Source: Psilocybe azurescens (lineage: Eukaryota; Basidiomycota; Agaricomycetes; Agaricales; Agrocybaceae). Taken from it: a stretch of 64,000 nt of DNA. Position numbers and translations under genes: made by a program. The stretch is taken from NCBI GenBank assembly GCA_023853785.1, contig JAJIRX010000555.1:434001-498000 (forward strand), given 5' to 3'. Positions 1-13,212 of this stretch are shown here, one piece after another; within the stretch, counting starts at the first letter, position 1; each line of letters starts with the position of its first letter. Below the pieces are notes generated by a model. It made no database searches, was not told the origin of the DNA, and saw nothing but the letters and a program-made list of their open reading frames with translations.

Positions 1-805
1 GAAGAGATTGAGAACGACTCCAACGCTTCTGTAAGGGAACGTGGTCTTCAGGTCCTCAAGGCAGAGTAAGGTGCGATTCATTCCCCAGTATCCACCGCAT
101 GGCTTATGGATTGTAATCCAGAATGGAGCGAATGAAGCACAAAAAAGAGAATCATTATGGTCAATACACTGAGATATCAGATGAGAAGGAGGTAGTGCAA
201 GTGAGTGCGTGAGTTCTTTCTTTACTGTTACGCTTCTCAGATATACTGATCAGTAATCACTAGACGGGAAGCACGATGCGTTGTTCACTTCTACCATACC
301 AAGTTCAAACGATGTGAGATAATGGACAAACATCTTGCAGTAGGTATCGATTCTTCACTCCATGTCGACTCTCTTAACCGATATCTTCAGAAATTGGCAC
401 CAAAGTACACCAACACGCGCTTCTTCCGCGTCTTCGTCGAAAACATCCCTTGGCTTGTCGAAAAGCTCTTTATCAAAGTATTGCCTTGTGTGATTTGCTT
501 TGTCGACGGTGTAGCAAAGGATCGGTAAGTGATTTCATCTACCACATTCTACCCATCTAATATCTTGCTAGATTGGTCGGATTTGAAGAACTGGGTAATG
601 ATGATCTATTCAGTACTGCTGTACTTGAGTTACGACTAGCGCAATCGAGTAAGCCATTGCCGTCATTCTATTGTGACTTATAGACTCATTTTTTTTTGCA
701 GATGTCATTCAGAAATCAAACGGCAATGCCCTGGAACCCCTCTTCAAAGTCTCTTCTTCGCACCGACTGCAACAAAATGACGACGACGAGGTGTTCGACT
801 TATAG
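1..805 (+). CDS. PLP1: Phosducin-like / TXNDC9 (Plp1-type) thioredoxin-fold protein, 5' end outside window
   Basis: This is the 3' part of a cytosolic co-chaperone of the CCT chaperonin that helps fold tubulin and actin. The spliced product reads a charged helix (ERMKHKKENHYGQYTEI), then a thioredoxin-like fold with CVVHFYHTKFKRCEIMDKHL and later VEKLFIKVLPCVICFVDG, then RLVGFEELG and an acidic C-terminus ending DDDEVFDL. This order matches TXNDC9/Plp1. The family lacks the CxxC redox pair, as here. Introns are visible at about 66-118, 201-265, 343-391, 525-571 and 651-701, all GT-AG. The window opens inside an exon encoding the N-terminal helix. The downstream stop is TAG at 803-805. I see no damage to the frame. 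Confidence is high for the family and lower for the exact exon limits. Confidence 0.85.
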
Positions 806-951
806 ACTATTGAAAACTTGGTTGCAAACTTATTTACAAACTTTGATAATAAAAATATCATCCAAATAACCGAAAGCGTATGATTGTCCTCTGACCTGGT
901 ATAAAACGATGGGATCGGTCGGGAAGAACAGCTATTTCTAGTTCACACTGC

Positions 952-1681
952 ATGTTCTTTGCGAACGTGTTAATGGAGGTCTGGCCATCTTTCTGCTTGG
1001 GTTGCAACATGGGGACCGGGTAAAAGCAAGAAAACCGAACAGAAATTCCTTCCCCTTCCAACGTCGACACCAATCTCTTGGGACTACAATGATAGCACAG
1101 AAGTCAGCCGGTGAATGTATGATCGCTATAGATTCTTCTAACCTGAACTTCATTCTGCCCACATACTCAATCTCCTTTTTCAGTCTCAGAACATTGGCGT
1201 CCACCTCTTCTACTCGTTTCGCTACATCAAAATCAAGGGCGACGACCGAAAATTCACCATCGAAGGCAAAAAGGGCATTGGCAGAACGTGGCTGGTTGAA
1301 CAAGAAAAAGATCGAGTGCGCCCGCAGAAAATCAGAAAGACGATTTTTGAACTCAAACAGCATAGCAGAGAAACACTTGAACCGTGGATAAGGTGCAGGT
1401 CCCCGTGGCTGTTGGTTGAGGTCTGTGAGATTGAACAGAATTAAAGCAAGAGCGTTCGAACGCGTACCCTTTCCAGAGGCTTTTGTTGCCACGATGCAAT
1501 AATGTCGGTCCTTCTGGCCGGTTATAATTTGAAGGACCCCGATTTACAAGCCAAAGCCGCCTCGCAATACATTGCCTGCAGTCCTGCGATGAAGAATTTG
1601 CCAACATCATTCCGCAATCAAGACTGCGACATCTGTCGCTTCCATCTACTGGATCTGCTTTGCAGAGAAACTCCTGCATAA
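952..1681 (+). CDS. Hypothetical protein, unrecognised family, multi-exon
   Basis: I do not recognise this protein. The best-supported exon (about 1185-1391) reads FYSFRYIKIKGDDRKF and then EGKKGIGRTWLVEQEKDRVR. It splices in phase 2 over a clean GTGCAG...TTCCAG intron (about 1392-1481) into an exon encoding GFCCHDAIMSVLLAGYN, KDPDLQAKAASQYIA and CDICRFHLLDLLC. The 5' side is uncertain. One model joins an ATG exon at 952, a 10-nt microexon at about 1102-1111 and the main exon, and keeps frame throughout. Cys-rich spots (CLGCN, FCCHD, CDIC) suggest a metal-binding small protein, but that is inference. It ends only 7 bp before the stop of the convergent gene on the other strand, which fits a compact tail-to-tail pair. 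It could instead be a longer gene carrying a base error, as seen in its neighbours. Confidence 0.4.
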
Positions 1682-1688
1682 ATTAATG

Positions 1689-4600
1689 TCAATCATGAGA
1701 TTGAAACCATGGTAATGTATTTATCAGACTTACGAGATATCGCAACATGAAGTTGGAATCTGCAACTACTGTTTTGCGCCGAGAAGAACTCGATGGTTCT
1801 GAAGTAGATGGGGATGCGTTCCCATCTGTCACTTTCTCTTGCTTCCTTCTCTCTCTAAGGCGGACACGACACAATGAGCACATTTTCCACCGATATTCGC
1901 TAACAGGAGGGATAATAAAGGTGCATGTTCGGATGGCACATAATCGAGCGCCTGGAACCAATCCGATCACTTCCCTATGTTTAGGCGCCTCTTGCGCAAG
2001 ACCCTAAGGCACGCAGTCAAGTCAGATGAAATAACTTGGCAAAAATATGTAACCAGCAACATACCGCTGCCAAAGGTGTGCCCATAGTTTGCGCATCCAT
2101 CAGCTCGTCTTCCAACCGTAGATGATTCGGAAGATTCTGTTTTCTGCGCTGATAATCTCGACTTCGAGCTCGGCACCAGACGCAGGACTTCCATCGACAC
2201 CCAGTTGACAGCAGTTGATCGCATCTCTGAGAAGCCGTGTAAGTACCCGCAGGCCGGGCTGGTATCCGAATTTTAAAACCACTTGGCGCAGAGGGACGCG
2301 ATAACTGGAACAACATGGTGAGTAAACCCCAATCTTGAATCCGATTTGTAATGTGACACTACCTTGTCTTCTGCTGAGGACGACCCCGACTCCGACTCTC
2401 CCTCGGGAGAGTCAGTTACATCACTCAAGTCACTGTCCCAGCCAGAAATATGTTCCGTACCATTGGAATTCGAGGTTTCGTATTTATCCTCTGAAAAAGA
2501 ATGCGCATCAAAGTCGGCGCCTGAACTTGATCCTGATAGATTTCTAGGTGTATGCGACTTCGGGGACACCTCTTCTGAGGGCGCCGTCGGCCACGAGCCA
2601 CTAGATTCCGCCTCTACTGATCCGTCTAGTTTGAGGTAGTCTTCCAGGACAGGGGAGCTGCTGTCAAGTGGTTCGTCGTATGAAGTGAACGGCTCCCGTG
2701 CTTTAGGCGCTACAACCTGGCTATCTGAGGTAGAATCTGTATTACCCAAATCGTGACTTGGAGAAGATCTTGAAGACTGTTGAGAAATCTCGTCTGCCCA
2801 AGAAACTCCTTTCTTCTTGACTCCTTTTGGCATTGCAGATACGTCGGACGTTGACGATGTACCTTGTACGGATTCTCTAAAATTTCTAAGTGCCAGTGGT
2901 ATCTGTCTTGAACCCTCTCTTTTGATCTTCCACTCGCGCCTAACGCATGATAAGCATCTACTGGCGAACGAGCCACTAGACACTATACCAGTACAATCAC
3001 TAGTGGAGCATAGCTTCAAGGATCGGGCAGGCTTCACAAACGAAGTATATCAGCAGCAATTGGTAATACAACGGTTGCAATAAAACTCACCTTTTGGAAG
3101 ATTTGTCCGATTTAGGCTCTGTAGTGGCGCATGTAGCTTGCAGGTCCATGGACTGGGCCGACGAGGGGTCAGTCAGGTCTATTACTGGATGGGACAGCTT
3201 TTGACGTTTTGTAGGAGTGTGTTCTGACTCTGCCTTATGTCCCGATGTCTGTAACGGATTAGGTGGATTGATGTCCGGGAGCTAGGAATGGCATGAGAAC
3301 TGAGATAAAGATAGGGACGTCGAACGTACTTCGGGGTATTTAAGTTCGAGATCATCCAAATCCAAGTCGCCTTCAGCGTCAGTGTCAAGGTGAAGTTTTT
3401 TCACATCCTAAGAGATTGTCAGAATTGAAAGGCAAATCTGCAGAAACGAGTCGGGCGAACAAGAATGATAGGCACAATATCTTTAGGATCTCCGAGGGTT
3501 GCTAGTGGGGTATGTCTGCCCTCTACAGAAGGTACCACCGGTACGATATTCGTTGAAGTACACTTCGGACAAGTATCTCCTTGATTGGTATGTGGATATG
3601 TATGGGCTGTAACAATTGCTTTACTGTTATTTGCAAGTGCAGGTGCATAACTTGAACTTGACTGGGAGATGACAATACGTGAGAAAAATGTGCATTGTCT
3701 CAGAACTGACATGTATAGACTTACTGGGTTGCTGGGGCAGGAAAAAGCGTTCAAAACGAGTTCTCCGTGCGAATTGAAGTGCTCGACAGGTCGTATTCGC
3801 GAATCTGGAGTGGTGGCTAGATCCTGCGGTCTGTCGCGTTCAGTCCGATGCACTGAAAGGTAAGGTCGTATATTATTGATTTGAGTGGACGACTTCGGCC
3901 TCCAATCCTAGAACTAATTAGCCGGAACCATTATGATCGAACAGTAAATGATTACCATCGACACATGCAACCGAGAGCGCTGTATAATATCCAGGTCAAT
4001 CAACAAAAGATAGTGGTCAAGTTTGCCATACATACGACCGAAGTTGGAATCTCCTTTATCATAACTTCCCCACCTAGGTGTCTGGGATTTTGCCTTTCTT
4101 GAGTGTTGGGATGCGATCTAAGTATATCCCCTGTTGTCGCGGCTTTTGTATGAGAAAAGAACGCGCCCGCATTGCCGCAATGCATTGATCGCACACATTG
4201 CCTCTGAAGGGGCCGTTTATTATGGTCGCACAGTGTCTTTCCGAGCACACGCGAATCATAGGAGTGGTCTTTGTTGTAGGTGTTCTTATGACTGGTGCAG
4301 GAGATTGCCCCATTTCCATTGCGTTCAAGACCTCCTATATCAGATCGACAAGCAACTACAGAAAAATAAAAAGGTAAGCATACAGAGAGGAAAATGAAAA
4401 TGAAAATTCACGACTTTGGTTCTCTGTAGCCTGAGGGTGTCGACGCGAAAAAGAGTACTCCATTTAGTTAAAAAAAACCCCCGATTACGGAGTATATGGT
4501 GATTCCTCAAATCAGACGCCCTGAAAATTTAATTACAATAAAAGGAGCTTGGCAATAACCTGTGACATAAATATCACAGAAAGCGTCCTATTATAGTGCC

Positions 4601-4748
4601 CTCTAACGCCACTGTCACAAAGTCCCGTGCATGTCAATGAAGCGCCTGTCGGACTGGTCGGAGACCCATCTTCCTCTTTCCGCGCCTTGGTATAGCAAGT
4701 TGTCAACCCTGGTGCATTTATGAAGCTCCTTGAAGGATGGAGCTTCAT
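1689..4748 (-). CDS. Hypothetical protein with repeated Cys-pair (zinc-ribbon-like) modules
   Basis: Unrecognised multi-exon gene. Several exons carry the same pattern C-x4-C, about 12-16 residues, then C-x2-C followed by Arg-rich sequence: CSERHC...NVCDQC (exon about 4330-4074), CSTSDC...SRCLSCVRR (exon about 3037-2273), CRWKSCVWCRARSRDYQRRK (about 2210-2140) and CAIRTC...YRWKMCSLCRVR (about 1950-1860). Such spaced Cys pairs usually bind zinc. Between the second and third lies an acidic, Ser-rich, low-complexity linker of about 200 residues (QQSSRSSPSHDLGNTD; SESGSSSAEDKVV). A TCPKC motif lies in another exon (about 3580). The start at 4748 (MKLHPSRSF) is only the first plausible ATG; exon joins at 4550-4330 and 4070-3860 are not settled. 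A DNA/RNA- or protein-binding role is inference. The last exon stops 7 bp from the convergent gene. Confidence 0.5.
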
Positions 4749-5053
4749 AAAAACTTACTTCCTACACGCGCTCTGACTCTTTGAGCTTTACCTAACAGCC
4801 GTACTGCCGCAACTATTTAATTGTTGTTTACACTTTTGACACCTGTATGCAAAAACCTAGGAATGCCTCACGTCGGAAGTCCTCTTTCGGTGGTGCATCG
4901 AGAAGTGTGGAGCAACAGCTATGATATAGTGTTCGTATCGACAATTGTAACAGTGGACCCGATTCAATGGACATGGTGAGCAAACGATGGAGGGAGCTTG
5001 GGGCGGTTGAAGGGTTCTAGTGCACTACAACTTCAAGTTCAACCTGCGTCATT

Positions 5054-5272
5054 ATGCAACTTCCCGTGATCATAATGGCACGTTCAAACTACCAAAAGCG
5101 GTTGTTTATACAAACACAGGCGCACGAACTGGAATTTCGAATGGTTCCTAGGTTTCTGCATGCAAGCTGGAAACTACTATCATGTACCAAAAATAAAGTA
5201 TGTAGCACAGAACGGTGCAATGCCATTGAACCAGCCCGATCCTCGAAACACTGTGATGCTAGGGCAGAGTAA
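5054..5272 (+). pseudogene. Short ORF with one Cys-pair module resembling the neighbouring minus-strand gene
   Basis: A 72-codon ORF ends with KVCSTERCNAIEPARSSKHC. This closely resembles the CSTSDC/CSERHC modules of the repeated Cys-pair gene encoded 300 bp away on the opposite strand. It lacks the second Cys of the C-x2-C half and stops soon after. It could be a decayed inverted duplicate of one module, or one exon of a small gene whose other exons I could not join. No promoter or other coding exon is evident nearby. Confidence 0.3.
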
Positions 5273-5645
5273 CAGTGATTGATTCCCCGTATGTATTAAT
5301 ACACTCTTTGCAAGTCTGTCAGCGCAAAAAATTAGCTAGTATTGACAGCTTTCTCATACTTATAATATCTTGTGGAAGACAGTTTTCCTAGATTCTTGTT
5401 CATGATTCCAACAACGGCTTTGGAGTGCTCCCCAGGGTTCAGTGGACGAAACGAAATCTGAAGCATGATAGAAATAATCAAGTCCGTTGATGATGGACGT
5501 AGTCATAGCGCATGGCTGTGCTTACCAACGCCCTAAATAGGTGGCCTCAATCCGATACGTTCCTTAGACTGGACTCTCATCTCGCCCACATTCAGCACCG
5601 TCCGTGACGGAAAGACTCAGGTTAAGTCTTCGTGCTCTTTACATC

Positions 5646-6785
5646 ATGGCAATTCAATTCTGGAGCTGGATCTTCATCTTCCAAATACTTCTCGTCCAAC
5701 CTGGCTATGCCCACGTTAGTCAAAACTACGAGTATGGAGTGCTAACCGGAAGGGCATTGGAGAGGGTCTTTATGTGTGTATATCGAGTTGATCCTTCAGG
5801 CTATATTTCTAATATTTCCTCTAGCCGCGGTCTTTCAAAGGAAGAGAAGGCTAGGAATACCTATATTGCATTGGCAATCACTGGTGGTGTAGTCCTTGTT
5901 GCCGGTTTGATTGGTCTCTTCCTCCTGTACTTGAGGCAGAAGGAGAAGGTCTCTGAACCTGAATCAGCTAGTATCCCGGCTGTGAAACCTCATTGGTGGA
6001 TGGTAGAAGGCAAGGGTGAGAAGATGGACTGGCAGTGGAGATTGAGCCATAGGATCTCGACGCCTGCACCGGCCTCATCGCAAGCGGAAGGGCGCTCTCG
6101 GATTGAACGGTTAAGGAATGCTCTTAATATTCCCAGGAAGAGTTCAAATGCTCAACCCATTCTTCCAACTCACCGTTCACAAGCGCCCAGCCCGACAGAC
6201 AGCCTCAACCTCCCCATGCAAACCAACGCAAATATTGAACCGAGGTACCCTGCCGCTCTCGAGCGCGGTTACAATATCCCGAATTATCCCGTCCAATCGC
6301 CCCCCCAGATTCCATCGGTTACGATGACCACCTACGACGTTAACAAACCCCTGAAACGCAGCCCAAGTGTTCCTCCGAAGGCTATTACAACCCAAAGCCA
6401 ACGGCCAACCCTTTCTCGCTCTTTGGCTCGTTCCGGTGCACCGAGATCTCCCGCAGGTCGCCGTTGGTTATCGAGGAATTCATTCAGACATCCTTTCTTG
6501 CCTCTCAAGGATTCTGATGCACCTTTGACAGCTTCAGGGCCAGGACCTGCCCCTGCTAGCTCTCAGCTCGGGATTGGGTATGGAACCAAAGTTCACGAAT
6601 CCCGCATCATGACCTCCACACCAGCTGGCGTTCCACTTAGCTCACTGAAACCTCCTGTTCAAGCTAGGGCTCCAATGAGGAAGCCAACCGCTCTCCGATT
6701 ATTGAGTGAAGAAGCATCCTCGGGACGTGTTCGCGTTGGACTCCCATCCTCTCCTCGGCCAATCCGTGCATCCCCTGCAGTTTAG
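5646..6785 (+). CDS. Single-pass membrane protein with signal peptide and Pro/Ser-rich cytosolic tail
   Basis: The likely start is ATG at 5646 (MAIQFWSWIFIFQILLVQ), giving a hydrophobic signal sequence ending near GYAHVS. After a short lumenal/extracellular stretch comes one strong membrane helix (YIALAITGGVVLVAGLIGLF), then RQKE and a long basic, Pro/Ser-rich tail (about 250 residues) without a recognisable domain. A 51-nt stretch at 5774-5824 has GT-AG ends and branch-like sequence and is probably an intron although it has no stop; removing it gives RVFIRGLSKEEKARN. The architecture resembles fungal type-I membrane proteins of unknown function. I cannot assign a role. It lies alone between the Cys-pair gene and LYS12, ending 118 bp before the LYS12 stop. 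Confidence 0.65.
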   Translation: MAIQFWSWIFIFQILLVQPGYAHVSQNYEYGVLTGRALERVFMCVYRVDPSGYISNISSSRGLSKEEKARNTYIALAITGGVVLVAGLIGLFLLYLRQKEKVSEPESASIPAVKPHWWMVEGKGEKMDWQWRLSHRISTPAPASSQAEGRSRIERLRNALNIPRKSSNAQPILPTHRSQAPSPTDSLNLPMQTNANIEPRYPAALERGYNIPNYPVQSPPQIPSVTMTTYDVNKPLKRSPSVPPKAITTQSQRPTLSRSLARSGAPRSPAGRRWLSRNSFRHPFLPLKDSDAPLTASGPGPAPASSQLGIGYGTKVHESRIMTSTPAGVPLSSLKPPVQARAPMRKPTALRLLSEEASSGRVRVGLPSSPRPIRASPAV

Positions 6786-6903
6786 CCACTTCGATTACAC
6801 AAATCAATATATCTCGTACGACTGGGTCCAAGAAATAGCACAATTTGAAATTTATATTCATGCGTGATACATAGAATCAGTGTGACTTATGTAAACGATA
6901 CTT

Positions 6904-8537
<1,634 letters not shown>

Positions 8538-8789
8538 GATTGATGGTATTCCTGAGGACGAAAGCAAAACCGAGGAGCTCTACAGGTTGTCTACAGGAGT
8601 TGTTCAAGTCTAACTTAGAATCGATTCGGCCGAGTGTAGCCGACAGACGCGACTGTCACGTGAAAGCGCATTACATCTGTTATGGTCTATTGGCGCGTCG
8701 CGTAATTCTTGAACGAGAACTCGGGCGGGCAGTCAACACTCTCCGTGACACCGTTCATAGTGCATAGATACCCATATTCAAACTTTATA

Positions 8790-10594
8790 ATGCTCCTCAG
8801 TCCTAGCTCATCTCCTCGAGTAGCTCTTGCCCCATGTACAAATACCCCTCGAACACCACCGACCAAGTCTGCCAAATATCTCCCTACCCCACCCATTGAC
8901 AATAAATTCAAAAGACGTCATGCTGTCGAACACAAACAACCAAAGCAGAAGCGTCTCAAACTCGAAGAGCCAGAGCTATCCTCAGAGAGCGAGGAAAGTG
9001 ATCTCGATGAGGATGTCTCCATGGAGGACCATAATACTCGGGTGGCATATTCTCGGGCGAGAAAAAGCACGCCGTTTCATATGTCCTCGCGGTTTATGAC
9101 TACTCCTGCCACAGAATGCAGAAGACAACGGCGTGAGTTCATCTATAACAAAATCTGGTCTCTTTAATTCAATCAGCATTCCCAGCATCTACTCTCCCAA
9201 TCTTGCGGTCCTTCGTATCCTCCAATAAATCTGACGTTTTCAAGTGCCAGTCAATTGCAGGCGACACATATCTGACCCCTCCTTATGCTTGCTCATACTC
9301 CAATGGTAAGTAATCCATCATACTCAAACACTAATCATTGCCTAAAAGCTACGTCTAGACGCGAAAACCGGTGGCAATCCATTATTGGCCGTCGCAACCG
9401 AACAGGGTACCGTGCATATCTTCAATACGGCAAAGAGAAAAGACTGGGATTGTGGTGAGTGGTAGGTTACACGCTTGTCATTCCCTATTAACCTCTTGTC
9501 CAAATTCAGAACCTTCGAGGACAACTTTCCAACCGCATTTTAACGGTATATTCGATGTCAAATGGAATATCGATGGTACATCGTTAGCGACATGTTCTGG
9601 TGATCAATCAACAAGAATCACGTCTACGCAAACAGGTGCAATAACCAATGTGCTTCGCGGCCATACAAGTACTGTAAAATGCATGGCTTGGGATCCTTAC
9701 AATGGTTCCCTATTAGCGACGGGTGGGCGGGATGGCGCCATATGCCTTTGGGATCTGCGAGTGGGCGAGCGTGTCCAGGACGGCGAGGCAACAGCTTCTC
9801 TTCCTGTAATGACGATCTTTGGCGCACATGAAAATACGACAGTCAAAAGTAAACCAAAACCTCGAAAGGGGAAACAGAATCCTGCCCCACGCACGATCAC
9901 AAATTTGCTATACCCTGAATCACAACCTTTTAGCATCATCAGCAGTAGTTCTTTTGACGGGTGAGTATAGTTTGTTCTTATCTATCTGTCATACCAACTG
10001 ATGCCACGGTCTTTAGTATCCTTCGCTCTTGGGACCTGCGAGCACCTGCCGGCCCAAAGAAGAAAACAGCAAAATCGAGTGTCCCAGTGGAACTTTATTC
10101 TTCGTTCATCGATCCTACAACCCGTGCGTCCAAACGGGCTAGAGGCATCCTCAGCATGGCTATTGGGAGGGGGCCATCTACTGGTCTGATCTTTGCTTTC
10201 AGTGCTGACTCTCGAATACACATCTACGATCTTCCCAGTTTGAATGCGCGCAGTGCATCTTTTCTCTCACGAGAACTTGCAAACAAGTTCTTTTTATGTG
10301 GGCTTGTCAGTTTCACCGTGCGGGCGATGGCTGGCATGCGGCGGAAGTCCAAATACGGGCAACAGTTTCCTTTTTGACGTCGAAGGCGCTTCTCGAACCG
10401 GCCCAATACAAGACAAAGGAGTTGAGTTAAAGGGACAGATGGGAGAAGTGGGAAGTGTTGATTGGGCTCAAGAATCTCTGGCTACGTGTGCAGACGACGG
10501 TACAGTCCGAGTGTGGAGACCAGATCTGACGACACATATTAAATGCCGCGAGCAGCCAGATGAATGCAGATGGGATCAGAGTTGGTCAGTATAA
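8790..10594 (+). CDS. CDT2: Cdt2/DTL-type WD40 substrate receptor of CRL4 ubiquitin ligase
   Basis: Predicted DCAF that brings PCNA-bound Cdt1 and other substrates to Cul4-Ddb1 for degradation in S phase and after DNA damage. The N-terminus is disordered and basic/acidic, followed by FPASTLPILRSFV and the first blades (GNPLLAVATEQGTVHIFNTA). WD units are visible as FNGIFDVKWNIDGTSLATCS, LLATGGRDGAICLWDLR, ILRSWDLRAP and ESLATCADDGTVRVWRPD. The motif SFYVGLSVSPCGRWLACGGS is typical of Cdt2. The start is ATG at 8790. Between the fifth-blade region (IHIYDLPSLNA) and NLQTSSFYVG the frame is off by one at the T-run 10260-10263; one T fewer restores it. I treat this as a base-count error, because both sides are conserved. 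Confidence 0.82.
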
Positions 10595-10760
10595 ACATTT
10601 CGGTTGAAGAAATAGATGTTTTACGCATGAATTTGGACTGCGCTATGTGTGATTCCATGAGTGTGTGGAAATACTATTATACAATTAAGGTATCCAGATC
10701 ACCGTCATAGAGGGGCAACGCAAATGTTTAAAGGAATAAATGGAATGGTTATGGGACCAT

Positions 10761-11649
10761 TTACTTCTGTTGTATTGCATTGACAAGCCTGAAATATACA
10801 GAAAGCGGTTATTCATGAGCATTTACGAATGTCATTCCGGACACTTACCAGTCTAAACCTTCCTCTAAACCTTCGCCTTTTGTAGCGCAGCTTCCTCTGA
10901 CACTCCATGGTCGTGTCTTCTCGCCACCAGCAAGCCCAAGCTGTTCGCTGATTTCCTCCGGCTTGAGCGCACCGTCGACGTCCTGTTTATTGCAAAACAC
11001 CAACAGGGGGGCACCTTTGAGTTCTTCCTCCGACAGCATTGTTAACAGTTCAGTACGCGACGTTGTTAACCGCGAATGGTCTGATGAATCTATGACATAG
11101 ATAATTGCTGAGGTGTTCGGAAAATAGCACCGCCAATATGGCCTATTGATATCACCTCATGATTAGTAAGAGCCTGGGAGAGGTGGTTCAGACCACATAC
11201 CGGATACTTGACTGGCCGCCAAGGTCCCAGACTTGGAATTTAATGTTTTTGTACTGGGGTGCACATAAGCAAATGCTGGTTCAGCCACCACCAAAAATCA
11301 TTTACCTGCACTGTCTCGACATTAAAACCGATTGCTTAAGTCGATGTGTCAGCCTACAGATATCCAACAAACATGAGCTAACGCACTGGGTATTGTGGAG
11401 ACAACTTCCCCAATCTGGTGAAAGTAGTGAGAGAGCATCCCTTACGAGAGAGGTCAGTTATACCTGGAGTCTGTATAATATAGTCGTCTAAAAGCGAAAC
11501 AAGATGAGTACAGAGCAAGAAATGACTACTACGTAGCACCGACCTTTCCAGCAGAATCGAGCCCTAACATGAGAATCCGGACGTCCTGGTCCTTACTCCA
11601 TCGAACCAGCGAGGTCAGGGATGAGAATAATGTCGATATTGAGAGGCCC
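10761..11649 (-). CDS. ARL1: Arf-like GTPase Arl1
   Basis: Small GTPase of the trans-Golgi that recruits GRIP-domain golgins. The start ATG at 11649 gives MGLSISTLFSSL, with Gly2 for N-myristoylation. All switch elements are present: P-loop GLDSAGKTT, switch I TIPTIGFNVETV, WDLGGQ with the catalytic Gln, base recognition NKQD, and SCATKGEG in place of SALKGEG. The spliced C-terminus is LDWLVNAIQQK. The sequence [20 protein letters not shown] and the overall order fit Arl1 better than Arf1/6. Six or so very small exons (one of about 24 nt, TTILYRLQ) are separated by short introns. It ends about 170 bp from the convergent CDT2 stop and diverges from the WKF gene with a 201-bp gap. Confidence 0.9.
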
Positions 11650-11850
11650 ATCGTTTAAAAGGAACAGAAGGTATATGGGCGTAAATAACAAACAAGGCTT
11701 TCGGCAAAGTGCCGCCCCTTCTGGGAAACACTCGGCGCGAGAGTTCTGAAATTCATAAGCACGTGAGAGGCGCGCAATTAATAGTCGATCAACGTTTTCT
11801 CTAAGTCTTGAAGCTTGAAAGCTGACTCTTCACTCTCACAACTATCTGCC

Positions 11851-12930
11851 ATGGGGAAATCACTGCTGACTACAACAGATTCAAAGGATGTGAAGAAATC
11901 ACGCAAGAAATCAATGCAGGCAGCCGTGACTGTCATAGTTTCTGAAGACATAACGACGACACCAAAAGAATCTATTATGGAAACAGATCCTCCCACAAAA
12001 CTTGTGGTAGACGGCATAGACACTGAAACTATGTTTGAAAACAAAAAGGCATTGAAGAGGGCTATAAGAGCTGCTAGAATCCGTCGCACTGCAAAAGGAG
12101 ATACATCTACACAAGTGGATTCAGCGGAGTCGAGCAAAAAGCGCAAATATAGGACTGAAGATGCAGACGGACGAAACCCCTCAAAATCTGCGGAACCTCC
12201 AAAAAGAAACACAAGAATAGGACAGAGTTTGCGGACCCAAGGGATGACACCACATTAAGCCCTCAATCTAGCAAAGGCATGTACAGATTCAGCAGCGTAG
12301 ATCCCTGCACTTCATTTCTTACTGCCACTCCTTTAATTTTTAGCCTTGGAATATGCCTTTACTCAGATGAATCGCCCTTCAAAATGGAAATTTAACAAGG
12401 CCAGGCAAAATTGGCTCATTCGAAATATATGGGCACCTGAAGCAGTAGGCCTAGGAAACTAGCGATGTTGCATTATTTGACACTTTGTCTGTAGTTACCG
12501 GACGTGTATGTTCCTCTCGTCGTGAAATATCTTGTTAATGTTCAAGGGGGTTCAAAAGAGGTGCTCCTATGTTATTTATCTCGAAACTTTTCCCTTGCTC
12601 ACCGCGCATTCACAGAAATTGATAGAAACTTGCCAATCGTACCTGAAAGTCGAAGAAAAGACAGAACCAGAGCCTATGGGTGCCTCTTCATCAGCAACCA
12701 CAGACCCTGCAACACCTTCCGTCGTTGCCCCGCTGAAATCAATATTGAAGCCGACACCTGGTCCTCTTATCGACGCACCCTCTGCACCACCATCAGCTGC
12801 GCCCGAAGGTTCTGATGCTGCTACTCCAGGTCCAAATGTCTCGATTGCCAGCCCACTCTCGGTCATTGCTCTTGCTGATACTAGACGGACACGAGCCCAA
12901 ACTTTACTCGATGCATTTAACAGAAGTTAA
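11851..12930 (+). CDS. WKF-domain protein (C7orf50-like)
   Basis: Small nuclear/nucleolar-type protein of unknown function. The start is ATG at 11851 (MGKSLLTTTDSK); upstream in-frame codons lack ATG. The basic N-terminus (KKALKRAIRAARIRRTAKG) precedes KHKNRTEFADPRDD, then the signature exon ALEYAFTQMNRPSKWKFNKA followed by RQNWLIRNIW, and LPDVYVPLVVKYLVNVQGGS. This matches the WKF domain (formerly DUF2373), whose human member is C7orf50. The C-terminus is a Pro/Ala/Ser-rich tail. The A-run at 12201-12205 needs a sixth A to join the N-terminal frame to KHKNRTEF; without it the reading frame stops at 12258. Introns lie at about 12282-12343, 12450-12493 and 12560-12611. Confidence 0.75.
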
Positions 12931-13212
12931 GAGACGCGACTTTACTGACGCTGAAGTTGTATCGTTATACTTATCAGAAAAAGTACACTATGCATACCAT
13001 TATTTCGACAGACGATTATATACTCGATATCAGTTGGATTTTTGTTAAGAATATATCCAAAATATATCACAAAGCACTTGATACCCCATCCGACTGAACG
13101 TTACGTTTACTATGCTTACTAAGGTCCAAATAATATGCAAACATGAGATTAATGGCACCGCGCATCTCCAATTTAAGCGTAAGTGGGCTTGACTTGTCCA
13201 CCCATTCCAACC

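Noticed and set aside
938..1492. 184-codon minus-strand open frame
   Set aside because: It is the antisense of the better-supported plus-strand exon with FYSFRYIKIKGDDRKF and a clean splice; no family features.
12201..12258. True C-terminus RIGQSLRTQGMTPH for the WKF protein
   Set aside because: The neighbouring frame continues KHKNRTEFADPRDD into the conserved WKF exon, so the stop is taken as an artefact of a short A-run.
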